64,000 nt of DNA from Streptomyces graminofaciens. GTDB lineage: Bacteria > Actinomycetota > Actinomycetes > Streptomycetales > Streptomycetaceae. The translations under genes were made by a program, and so were the position numbers. The stretch covers positions 4,680,001-4,744,000 of the forward strand of contig NZ_AP018448.1 of assembly GCF_030294945.1 (NCBI RefSeq), written 5' to 3'. The notes beneath the pieces are model-generated. The model searched no databases. It had not been told where the DNA came from and saw only the letters and a list, made by a program, of their open reading frames with translations. Below, piece after piece: positions 30,830 through 38,059 of this stretch (positions within the stretch are counted from its first letter, which is position 1; the number at the start of each line of letters is the position of its first letter).

Positions 30830-30894
30830 CAGAACTCTGGCATACGACATTGACAGCAGAGTCGGTTAGACCTCTAACCTATGACAGAGTTCTG
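30830..30894. promoter_or_regulatory. Divergent promoter with nested operator dyads
   Basis: For the rightward MFS gene: -35 TTGACA at 30850-30855 and -10 TCTAAC at 30873-30878, 17 bases apart. A perfect 16-bp palindrome GGTTAGACCTCTAACC (30864-30879) lies over the -10 box. Outside it are two inverted decamers, CAGAACTCTG (30830-30839) and CAGAGTTCTG (30885-30894), each a CAGA-N2-TCTG dyad. Such a layout is typical of repression by a MarR- or TetR-type dimer; the MarR gene at 33036 is the nearest candidate. Confidence 0.75.
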
Positions 30895-30932
30895 CTTCAT
30901 ACCTGCCCTCGAACAGACAGAGGTGATTCCCC

Positions 30933-32507
30933 GTGTCCACCGGCAACCCGCGGGCCACGCTCGCCGCGGCGTGCGTCGTCGGCCCGCTCATGACCCTGGT
31001 GGTGACCGGCCCGTCCGTGGCCGTCCCCGACATCGGCGCCGATCTGCACAGTTCACTCGCCGCCGCCCAGTGGGTGGTCGACGGCTACATGCTGACCGCG
31101 TCCAGCAGCCTCGCGGCCATGGGCTCGCTCGCCGACCGCGTCGGCCACCGGCGCATGTTCACCTGGGGCATGGCCTTCTTCGCCTTCTGGATGACCGTCT
31201 CCGGCCTGGCGAACAGCATCCTGCTGCTCGACCTGTCGCGGGCGATCGCCGGTTTCGGCAGCGGTGCCGCGCTCGCCTCCATCACCGCGATCCTGGCCCA
31301 GGCCTTCGACGGCGCCGCCCGCGCGAAGGCGTTCGGCCTCTTCGGTACGTTCCTGGGCGCGGGCCTCGCCTTCGGCCCCGCGTTCGGCGGCGCCCTCGTC
31401 AACCTGTGGGGCTGGCGCTCGGTCTTCCTCGTACTGGCCGCGGTCTCCGCGCTCATCCTGCTGAGCACCCCGCTGCTGCCGCACTCGGAGCCCCACAAGG
31501 GGCCGCGCTTCGACTGGGCCGGCAGCTTCACGTTCGGCTTCGGTGTCGCCCTGTTCGTGCTCGCCCTGGTCGAGGGTCCGGGCCGGGGCTGGACCGACCC
31601 GGTCGTGCTCGGCGCGGCCGCCGGCTGCCTGGTGCTGCTGGCGGTGTTCGTGACCGTGGAGCGCCGTACCGAGCACCCGATGTTCGACCTGGGCCTGTTC
31701 GCCCGGCCGCAGTTCCTGGCCGTCTGCCTGGTGCCGCTGGTACTGGCGTTCAGCTTCGTCGCGCTGGTCATCGTGCTGCCGCCGTATCTGACGTCCACGA
31801 GCGGTATGTCGGCGCTGCGCATCGGCGTGGTCCTGCTGCTGCTGACCGGCCCGTCGCTGGTGATGCCCGCTCTCACCGGGCTGCTCGCGCAGAAGGTCTC
31901 GCAGCGCGCCCTGTTCATGGTGCTGCTGGGCTGCTCCGCGGTCGGCGCCGCCTGGCTGACCCTGGTGGAGCCGGGCGCGTCGGCCGCCGCGCTGGCCGGT
32001 CCGCTGCTCCTGCTGGGCATCGGGTACGGCATCTCGCTGGGCATCCTGGACGGCGCGGCGGTCTCGGCCGTCGAGCCGGAGCGGATGGGCATGGCGGCTG
32101 GCATGTTCAACACGGTCCGGCTCGCCTCCGACGCGGTCTCCATGGCCGGCCTGGGTGCCCTGGTCACCGCGCTCACCAAGAGCGCCCTCGACAACGGCGC
32201 GGTCTCCGCGTACCCGGGCGGCGGGGAGGCGCTGACGTCCCGCGCGCTCCAGGGCGGGCTGACCGAGGCCGCCGAGAAGCTGCCGACGGGCGAGGTGCGG
32301 GACCGGGTCGTGGGCGCGATGGCCGACGCGTACGCGAGCGGGCTGCACACCACGATGTGGATCGTCGCGGCGGCCTGTGCCGCCAGCGCGGTCGCCGTCG
32401 GCTTCCTGCTGTCGGGCACGAAGCCGTCCGGCGACGCGCCCGCCGAGTCCTCCGAGTCCTCCGGCGGAACGGCCTCGGCGGCGCCCGAGCCCGCCTCGGC
32501 GCACTGA
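30933..32507 (+). CDS. MFS drug exporter, DHA2 family (14 membrane segments)
   Basis: 524 residues from GTG 30933 with GAGGTGATTCCCC upstream. Hydrophobicity supports 14 membrane segments. The motif between segments 2 and 3 reads GSLADRVGHRRMF, and motif C-like glycine/proline residues appear in GAGLAFGPAFGGALV, which marks drug/H+ antiporters. The C-terminal tail is Ser/Ala/Glu-rich and probably cytoplasmic. Export of the locus product and self-resistance are the likely roles. Controlled by the palindromic promoter just upstream. The thioesterase starts ten bases after its stop. Confidence 0.92.
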   Translation: MSTGNPRATLAAACVVGPLMTLVVTGPSVAVPDIGADLHSSLAAAQWVVDGYMLTASSSLAAMGSLADRVGHRRMFTWGMAFFAFWMTVSGLANSILLLDLSRAIAGFGSGAALASITAILAQAFDGAARAKAFGLFGTFLGAGLAFGPAFGGALVNLWGWRSVFLVLAAVSALILLSTPLLPHSEPHKGPRFDWAGSFTFGFGVALFVLALVEGPGRGWTDPVVLGAAAGCLVLLAVFVTVERRTEHPMFDLGLFARPQFLAVCLVPLVLAFSFVALVIVLPPYLTSTSGMSALRIGVVLLLLTGPSLVMPALTGLLAQKVSQRALFMVLLGCSAVGAAWLTLVEPGASAAALAGPLLLLGIGYGISLGILDGAAVSAVEPERMGMAAGMFNTVRLASDAVSMAGLGALVTALTKSALDNGAVSAYPGGGEALTSRALQGGLTEAAEKLPTGEVRDRVVGAMADAYASGLHTTMWIVAAACAASAVAVGFLLSGTKPSGDAPAESSESSGGTASAAPEPASAH

Positions 32508-32517
32508 GGGGCCGGCC

Positions 32518-32949
32518 GTGACCCAGACCGCCCTGGGGCCCGTCGAGGTCCTGCCCCCTTACGCCGACCAGCAGTTGGTGGAGCGCCTCGGTATCGAGAT
32601 CACCGTCTGCGAGCCGGACCTGGTCGTCGGCACCATGCCGGTGGACGGCAACCGGCAGCCCGTCGGACTGTTGCACGGCGGGGCCAACGCGGTCCTCGCC
32701 GAGACGCTCGGCTCGCTCGCGGCCTGGGTGCACGCGGGCGCCGACCGGATCATCGTCGGCCAGGAACTGTCCTGCACCCACCATGCCGGCGCCCGCTCGG
32801 GCCTGGTCACCGGCGTCTGCCGACCGCTGCACGTGGGCACGCACACGGCCACGTACGAGATCGTCATCACCGACGAGCGGGACCGGCGCACCTGTACGGC
32901 CCGGCTGACGTGTGCGATTCCGTCGACCAGGCGCCGGAAGCCGCGGTGA
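32518..32949 (+). CDS. Hot-dog fold thioesterase (PaaI/YbgC-like)
   Basis: 143 residues from GTG 32518. The acyl-CoA thioesterase pattern is clear: VCEPDLVVGTMPVDGNRQP, the helix LLHGGANAVLAETLGSLAAW with the catalytic Glu after HGG, and a closing strand HVGTHTATYEIVITDE. It would hydrolyse an acyl-CoA or acyl-ACP thioester, either releasing a product or proofreading the locus ACP. Stop-to-start spacing from the exporter gene is ten bases, so they are co-transcribed. Confidence 0.88.
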   Translation: MTQTALGPVEVLPPYADQQLVERLGIEITVCEPDLVVGTMPVDGNRQPVGLLHGGANAVLAETLGSLAAWVHAGADRIIVGQELSCTHHAGARSGLVTGVCRPLHVGTHTATYEIVITDERDRRTCTARLTCAIPSTRRRKPR

Positions 32950-33035
32950 CGGCCCCTTCGGGGGGCCGGGGACCGACAGGGCGACGGCACTGCGGGGCTC
33001 ATGCTTCGTCCTCTGTCGTATGCAAGACTATTGAT

Positions 33036-33494
33036 ATGGCGAACACGACGACGGAGACGGTCGCCGCTGGCCGACTCGGGCACACGATCAAGAGAGCCGA
33101 GCAGGCTCTCATCGCACGCAAGACGCAAGTGCTGCGGGAGTTCGACCTGACGGTGCCGCAGTACTCGGTGCTGCTGCTGCTGTCGGTCTCCGACGGCATG
33201 TCCGCGGCCCAGCTCGCGCGCGAGTGCATGGTCACCCCGCAGACGATGGCCACGGTCCTGACGAACCTGGAGAAGGCCGGCCTGGTGGTGCGCGAGCCTT
33301 CGGAGCTCCATCAGAAGGTCGTGGTCAACCGTGCGACCCGGGCCGGGCGCGCGGTCGCGCGGAAGGCCGACAAGGCCGCGCTTCGCGTCGAGGGCGCGTT
33401 GAGCGCCGAGTTCACGCCGGACGAACTGGCCCAGTTCGAGGAATACCTGGAACGGGCGATCGCTCTGCTGGGTTCACTGGGCTCGGCCCCCTGA
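33036..33494 (+). CDS. MarR-family transcriptional regulator
   Basis: 152 residues. Winged-helix core: FDLTVPQYSVLLLLSVSDGMSAAQLARE, recognition helix MVTPQTMATVLTNLEKAGLVVRE, wing PSELHQKVVVNRATRAGRA. No Shine-Dalgarno sequence is seen ahead of ATG 33036, so the message may be leaderless or the start slightly different. It lies at the end of the exporter/thioesterase block and is the best candidate to bind the palindrome at 30864-30879. Followed by a strong terminator. Confidence 0.9.
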   Translation: MANTTTETVAAGRLGHTIKRAEQALIARKTQVLREFDLTVPQYSVLLLLSVSDGMSAAQLARECMVTPQTMATVLTNLEKAGLVVREPSELHQKVVVNRATRAGRAVARKADKAALRVEGALSAEFTPDELAQFEEYLERAIALLGSLGSAP

Positions 33495-33533
33495 GCGGAT
33501 TCCTACATTCCGCTCACGGATCCGCACCTCCGA

Positions 33534-33576
33534 GAAAGCCACGGTGATTGACTCACCGTGGCTTTCCGCCTTTTTC
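33534..33576 (+). terminator. Rho-independent terminator
   Basis: GAAAGCCACGGTGA (33534-33547) pairs perfectly with 33553-33566 around a five-base loop, followed by CGCCTTTTTC. One of the few classic T-tailed terminators in the window. Confidence 0.93.
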
Positions 33577-33729
33577 GGCCGAAGTGAGATTGGTAACAGC
33601 AAGCGCTCCCCCCGGTAAATATTGCCTGCTCCATAAAACAATCCAGCGGTTTCAAGCCAGAACCCTGATACAGTGGAATGGTCACTCAGGGTTACATGTA
33701 TGAGAGACCTTGAGAGAAGGGGAATATCG

Positions 33730-33751
33730 CATTCCGCCAGCGAGCGGAATG
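33730..33751. promoter_or_regulatory. Inverted repeat in the SARP promoter region
   Basis: CATTCCGC (33730-33737) and GCGGAATG (33744-33751) flank six bases, 21 bases before the SARP start. A further CATTCCGC occurs at 33506-33513. The whole stretch 33577-33771 is clearly richer in A/T than the surroundings. The dyad could bind a regulator of the SARP gene, or be autoregulatory. Confidence 0.6.
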
Positions 33752-33771
33752 TAATGTACCAATAAGGGGGA

Positions 33772-34662
33772 ATGGTGCAGATTCATGTCCTCGGCCCGAT
33801 GACCGTCTTCGACGAGGAGTCGGAGCCGGTGATCCTGCCACCGAAGCCACGCAAACTTCTCGCATTACTCGCGGTCAACGCGGATCGCGCGATATCCGTC
33901 AACGCACTCATGCAAGAACTCTGGGGGAACAACCCCCCACGAACCGCGACAGCCACGATTCAGACCTACATAGGCCATGTCCGGCGCATCCTGGCAGAAG
34001 CACTCAGGACAAGTGTCGCCGTGGTTTCCGAGGAAATTCTGATAACCGAGGGCAGCAGTTATGTCCTGTCCACTTCGCGGGTGGCCCTCGACATCACGGA
34101 GTACGAACTGCTGGCGGAGGAGGGCACCGCGGCGGTCGAGCGCGGTGAATTCGACCGTGGATCCGATCTGCTGCGCCGGGCACTGGCGCTGTGGCGGGGC
34201 CCGGCACTCGTCAATGTGGAGGCCGGCGAGCTGCTCAGCGCCCGGATCGTCCACCTGGACGAGTCCCTGATCTGTGTCGAGGAACAGCGCATCTACGCCG
34301 ACCTCCAGCGCGGCGCCCATCGCACGCTGGTGCCCGAGCTCACCGGGCTCACCGCCCGCCACCCGCTCCACGAGAACTTCCACCGCCACCTGATGCTCGC
34401 GCTGTACCGCTCGGGCCGCAGAGCGGAGGCGCTCGCCGTCATGCGGCGGCTGCGCACCCGTCTGGTGGAGGAACTGGGGCTGGAGCCCTCGCCGTTCCTC
34501 ATCCAGCTGGAGCAGGACATCCTGCGCGGGGAACCGTCCCTGGACGAGCCGGAGCCAGGATTCACCGACCAGGGCCCAAGGCGACACCCGGCCCGGGCCG
34601 TCGGCGGAGGGACGGTCCGGCACCGTCACCTGCCCATGTCGGCAATGCAGCCGACCGGCTGA
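33772..34662 (+). CDS. SARP-family pathway-specific activator with a TTA codon
   Basis: 296 residues. The N-terminal OmpR-like winged-helix DNA-binding domain runs MVQIHVLGPMTVF...LPPKPRKLLALLAVNADRAIS...LWGNNPPRTATATIQTYIGHVRR. The bacterial transcriptional activation domain follows (about 100-245; DRGSDLLRRALALWRGPAL, RLVEELGLEPSPF). SARPs bind direct repeats near -35 of antibiotic-biosynthesis promoters. Codon 32 is TTA (33865-33867), a leucine codon read only by the bldA tRNA in Streptomyces, so production should wait for development. AAGGGGG sits so close to ATG 33772 that GTG 33775 may be the true start. The last 45 residues are poorly conserved in appearance. Confidence 0.93.
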   Translation: MVQIHVLGPMTVFDEESEPVILPPKPRKLLALLAVNADRAISVNALMQELWGNNPPRTATATIQTYIGHVRRILAEALRTSVAVVSEEILITEGSSYVLSTSRVALDITEYELLAEEGTAAVERGEFDRGSDLLRRALALWRGPALVNVEAGELLSARIVHLDESLICVEEQRIYADLQRGAHRTLVPELTGLTARHPLHENFHRHLMLALYRSGRRAEALAVMRRLRTRLVEELGLEPSPFLIQLEQDILRGEPSLDEPEPGFTDQGPRRHPARAVGGGTVRHRHLPMSAMQPTG

Positions 34663-34704
34663 GGCGCGGGGTTCGTACTACGACCGGTGGTACGACCCCT
34701 AAGC

Positions 34705-34746
34705 ACGAAGGGTCCGCAGGGCGCGAACGCCCTGCGGACCCTTCGT
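34705..34746 (+). terminator. Perfect 18-bp-arm terminator after the SARP gene
   Basis: Arms 34705-34722 (ACGAAGGGTCCGCAGGGC) and 34729-34746 are exact complements with loop GCGAAC, followed by GTTGT. Confidence 0.9.
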
Positions 34747-34780
34747 GTTGTCGGGGGCGGGGCCGGAGTCTGGGGTCCAG

Positions 34781-34899
34781 TCGGGTCGGGCCACGTCGTC
34801 ATGCGGGTACGGGGTCGCCGCTCGGGTCGGGCCACGTCGTCATGCGGGTACGGGGTCGCCGCTCGGGTCGGCGCACGTCGTCATGCGGGTACGGAGGCG
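34781..34899. repeat. 41-bp tandem repeat, about 2.9 copies
   Basis: Units begin TCGGGTCGG at 34781, 34822 and 34863, exactly 41 bases apart, and each contains CACGTCGTCATGCGGGTACG. Copies 1 and 2 are identical over almost the whole unit. The third diverges at its end. No gene is supported: frames across it give only repetitive Arg/Gly-rich peptides. Confidence 0.9.
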
Positions 34900-34983
34900 C
34901 CTCGCTCGGGCGGGGGCGAGCGGGGGCGGGAACGGGCAAGCAGGGCGAGCGGGAGCGCAAGGCGGGGCAGAGCCTGATGGCGA

Positions 34984-35113
34984 GGGGCCGGCACGGCCTA
35001 CGGGCGCGCGGGGCCGGCACGGCCTACGGGCGCGCGGGGCCGGCACGGCCTACGGGCGCGCGGGGCCGGCACGGCCTACGGGCGCGCGGGGCCGGCACGG
35101 CCTACGGGCGCGC
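34984..35113. repeat. 26-bp tandem repeat, five copies
   Basis: The unit GGGGCCGGCACGGCCTACGG plus GCGCGC starts at 34984, 35010, 35036, 35062 and 35088 with no visible differences between copies. The identity suggests recent expansion. Each unit contains a GGCCGGCACGGCC near-palindrome. Together with the 41-bp repeat it fills most of a 673-base gap between the SARP and the FabH-like gene; 35114-35335 is GC-rich sequence with short CTCGGGC repeats and no gene. Confidence 0.92.
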
Positions 35114-35335
35114 GGCGAGGGTGGTGCCGGGCGGCCCGGCAGACGCCCGGCCGCGGGGCGAGCGCCTGGCCAGCGGCTCTCGGGCGCTCAAGCTCTCGGG
35201 CTCTCGGGCGCTCGGCCTGGGTTCCGGCGCCCGACCCAGGGTTCGGCCAGGGCTCCGGGGCTCGGCCAGGCTCCGACACCCCACCCGGCGTACAACCCAA
35301 CGCTCCGGCACCCCGCGTTCAGCCGCAGCAGCCCC

Positions 35336-36382
35336 TCAGCCCCCGCTCACCAGCAGGCACGACCAGGTGAAGCCCGCACCGGCGCTCACCACCAGGGCGT
35401 ACTCCTCGGGCCCCAGCAGGCGGCGGGTGTGGAGTTCGGACAGGGTGGCTGCCGCGTCACCGGCGCCCAGGTGGCCGGTGTCCGTGCCGGGGCGGAGCAG
35501 TTCCGCTCCCGTGAGCTTCGAGAGGAGGGGGGCGTAGGCCAGGTCGACGGTCTTGCGGCCGAGCCTCGGGGGCACGACGTAGCGGAGCGGGAGGTCGCCC
35601 GTGGGTGCCATCCCCGCGTCGGCCAGGCATGACTCCACCGCCGTTCGCAGCGCGCGGGTGCTGGCTTCGGTGAACGCCTCCATGCCGCCGGCTTCGAGGA
35701 AGGCCTTCTTGGTGCGGCGGAGGTCGACCCGGGGGCCGAGCGAGCGGGCGGCGGGGCTGAACGGGTCGTCGCCGCGGTGCATCCGCTCCAGCCGGGGGGC
35801 CGCCACCGTGGACAGGGAGTGCAGCACCAGGTCGGCGGGCCGTCCGCCCTCCGTATCCTCCAGGTGGTGCAGGACCAGGGCGGTGGCCCCGTCGCCGTAG
35901 GCGATGCCGTAGTCCCCGCCCCAGCGGTCGAAGCCCGGCTCGGCGAACGCGTCGGCCGTGGTGACCAGGGCCCGGCGCAGCTCCGGTTCGACGAACAGCC
36001 GGGCGGCGGCGAGCTCCACGGCCGCCGCTCCGCCGTTGCACACCTGCTGCACGCCGACGGGTACGGCGTCGTCGGCGCCCAGTCGGTCGGCGATGAAGTG
36101 CACGGGGGACCACAGGTCATGGCCCTGGTAGTGGATCCAGGCGTGCAGGACGAGGCCCAGGTCGCCCGGGTCCTCACTGGCCGCCGCGAGCGCGCGGCGG
36201 CCGGCCTCGACCGCCATCTCGGGCGGGGCCAGCTCGGCCACCGGTAGCCCGTCGCAGCCGAGTTCCCCGGCGGTCTCGGCGTCGATCAGCCCGAGCTCGA
36301 CGGCCTCCGACGCGCTCTGCCGCCGCTCGGGGAGCCACAGTGCGGGCCCCGAGATGCCCAGGGGGCGGGGCAGCCGCATCAC
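35336..36382 (-). CDS. Second FabH-like (KAS III) protein with altered active site
   Basis: 348 residues from GTG 36382, which overlaps the cupin stop as GTGA (ATG 36379 is the alternative). Clear paralogue of the protein at 21901-22953: LVLHAWIHYQGHDLWSP, VQQVCNGGAAAVELAAAR with the nucleophilic Cys, MHRGDDPFSPA, VDLRRTKKAFLEAG. The FabH positions HQAN and GNT are replaced by PRLG and GHLGAGD, as in the paralogue, so the same unusual chemistry is expected. It ends SAGAGFTWSCLLVSGG. The two copies bracket the ACP/KAS/exporter part of the locus and could act as a heterodimer or on successive substrates. Confidence 0.85.
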   Translation of the reverse strand: MMRLPRPLGISGPALWLPERRQSASEAVELGLIDAETAGELGCDGLPVAELAPPEMAVEAGRRALAAASEDPGDLGLVLHAWIHYQGHDLWSPVHFIADRLGADDAVPVGVQQVCNGGAAAVELAAARLFVEPELRRALVTTADAFAEPGFDRWGGDYGIAYGDGATALVLHHLEDTEGGRPADLVLHSLSTVAAPRLERMHRGDDPFSPAARSLGPRVDLRRTKKAFLEAGGMEAFTEASTRALRTAVESCLADAGMAPTGDLPLRYVVPPRLGRKTVDLAYAPLLSKLTGAELLRPGTDTGHLGAGDAAATLSELHTRRLLGPEEYALVVSAGAGFTWSCLLVSGG

Positions 36383-36876
36383 CGTTCCCCGTCTTCGCTC
36401 TTGTACTGCGCGGTGTCGCAGCCCGGGTCCGGGGCGGCCACGACCGGCGCGGTGGCGTCCTTGGGGATGATGTCGACGACGTACAGCTCGACGGGCTCCG
36501 TGCCGTTGTTGATGCCCATGTGCACGGTGTCGGGGCCGACGGGCTCGACGAGCGACTGCCCGGGGCCGTACTCCTTCACCGAGCAGTCCGAGCCGTCGAT
36601 CCGGGTGAAGGTGCCGGAGTTGATGACGGCGATCTCCTCGCCCAGGTGGTAGTGCCAGCCCGTGGACGCGCCGGGCTGCACGACCGCCTTGCGGTACAGG
36701 ACCTTGCGGTCGCCGTTCGCCTTGATCTTGAAGGGGGCCGAGGTGACGCCCTGGCTCAGCGTGACCACACTGACCGGGGGCTCCTCGGCCACGGCGAGCT
36801 GCTGGGTGGCGAACCCGGCGGCGAAGGTCACCGCGAGGACGGCACCGGCTGCCGCGACCTTGCTCTTGTTGATCAC
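36379..36876 (-). CDS. Secreted or membrane-anchored cupin-domain protein
   Basis: 165 residues from GTG 36876 with AGGAAG upstream. The N-terminal INKSKVAAAGAVLAVTFAAG is a signal peptide or anchor. The cupin domain has motif 1 GASTGWHYHLGEEIAVINSGTF (His, His, Glu metal ligands) and motif 2 PDTVHMGINNGTEPVELY (His). A small beta-barrel that may bind a metal or small ligand outside the cell. Similar stand-alone exported cupins are common in Streptomyces, mostly of unknown function. Coupled to the FabH-like gene that follows, so it may take part in the same pathway. Confidence 0.85.
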   Translation of the reverse strand: MINKSKVAAAGAVLAVTFAAGFATQQLAVAEEPPVSVVTLSQGVTSAPFKIKANGDRKVLYRKAVVQPGASTGWHYHLGEEIAVINSGTFTRIDGSDCSVKEYGPGQSLVEPVGPDTVHMGINNGTEPVELYVVDIIPKDATAPVVAAPDPGCDTAQYKSEDGER

Positions 36877-37126
36877 GGTACGTCTTCCTCTGCTCGCGGA
36901 AAGGCTGGCGGAAAGTGACAGCGCGGGGAGACGGGAGCGGCGCTCCACGCCCCTGCCCGCAGCCATGTGTACCAGAGCACTGGCACCCGATCGAGGGCTG
37001 TCGTAGCTTCCTGTGCTGCCCTCTGGTGGGTCTTCAGTCGCCCTTCGACCGGGTCTCCAGCCGTCCTCGACCGCCCCGCCACGGCGAGCCCCCAGCCGGT
37101 ACCGCGAATGCCCGCGTCAGCCCGTC

Positions 37127-38002
37127 TCAGCCCGCCTCGACCAGCGAGATCCGTTCCTTCCGCTCGTCCCGGCCCAGGAGTTCCATGACCCGCTCGCGGG
37201 TGTCCGTGCCCGCCCGGGCCGTGTGCAGCATCAGCCGGACGCCCGGGCGGTCCGGGATCTCCAGCACCGAGTGGTCGAAGATCAGGCACCCGGCCCGCGG
37301 ATGGTCGATGGCCTTCACGCCCTGGTTCGTCGCCGAGATCTCGTACCGCGCCCACAGCTCCGCGAACTCGGCGCTCTCCGCGACCAGCCGGTCCGCGATC
37401 AGGGTGAACTCCGTGTCGTCGGGGTAGCGGGCGGCGTCCCGGCGGAACTCGGAGACCAGACCGGGGGCGATCTCCTCCCAGTAGCGGTGCCGCGCCCGGA
37501 ACGCCGGGTTGGTGAAGAAGGCCACCAGGCAGTTGGTGTCCCCCTCGCGGAAACCGAAGACCAGCCGGGCCGCGCGGTTCGCCCCGGCGATGTTCCAGCA
37601 GCGGTCGATGACGTACGCCGGGGACGGCATCCAGCCCTCCAGCAGGACGGTGAGGCGCGAGGTGTCGGCCAGGTCGTCCGCCGTACGGCGCGGCGGGTTC
37701 ATGCCCACCAGCTGGTAGAGGTGGTCGCGTTCCGCCGCGTCCAGCCGCAGCGTGCGGCTGAGGGCGTCCAGGACCTGCGCCGACACCTTGATGTCCCGGC
37801 CCTGTTCGAGCCAGGTGTACCAGGAGGCCCCGATCCCGGCCAGCAGGGCGACCTCCTCCCGGCGCAGCCCCGGGGTCCGCCTGCGCGCCCCCGGAGGCAG
37901 GCCCACCTCCTCCGGCGTGAGACGCTCCCGGCACGTACGCAGGAAGTGCTTGAGCTCCTCGCGTCGGCGGGGCTCCCTTACCGCGTTCAGACTGGTGGTC
38001 AT
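37127..38002 (-). CDS. XRE-family regulator with MmyB-like ligand-binding domain
   Basis: 291 residues. N-terminal helix-turn-helix in the segment RTPGLRREEVALLAGIGASWYTWLEQGRDI (given in pieces: RTPGLRREEVALLAG, then IGASWYTWLEQG). A C-terminal PAS-like domain typical of MmyB regulators follows, with MPSPAYVIDRCWNIAGANRA and FTNPAFRARHRYWEEIA. Members often repress a divergent transporter or oxidoreductase gene. Here an MFS exporter starts 58 bases away on the other strand, which makes it the probable target. The ligand is unknown, perhaps a fatty-acid-like compound. Confidence 0.92.
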   Translation of the reverse strand: MTTSLNAVREPRRREELKHFLRTCRERLTPEEVGLPPGARRRTPGLRREEVALLAGIGASWYTWLEQGRDIKVSAQVLDALSRTLRLDAAERDHLYQLVGMNPPRRTADDLADTSRLTVLLEGWMPSPAYVIDRCWNIAGANRAARLVFGFREGDTNCLVAFFTNPAFRARHRYWEEIAPGLVSEFRRDAARYPDDTEFTLIADRLVAESAEFAELWARYEISATNQGVKAIDHPRAGCLIFDHSVLEIPDRPGVRLMLHTARAGTDTRERVMELLGRDERKERISLVEAG

Positions 38003-38059
38003 GAACCCAGGATAAGTACGGGCTCCCCGGGGCGTGTTGAGGACTGCGAGCCTCGCGGC

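Noticed and set aside
34781..35113. CRISPR array
   Set aside because: Units are contiguous repeats with no spacers, and no cas genes are near.
34191..35632. Open frames through the tandem-repeat region (SARP 3' end to FabH-like gene)
   Set aside because: They exist only because the 26-bp and 41-bp repeats contain no stops; the peptides are repetitive Arg/Gly/Ala and overlap real genes at both ends.
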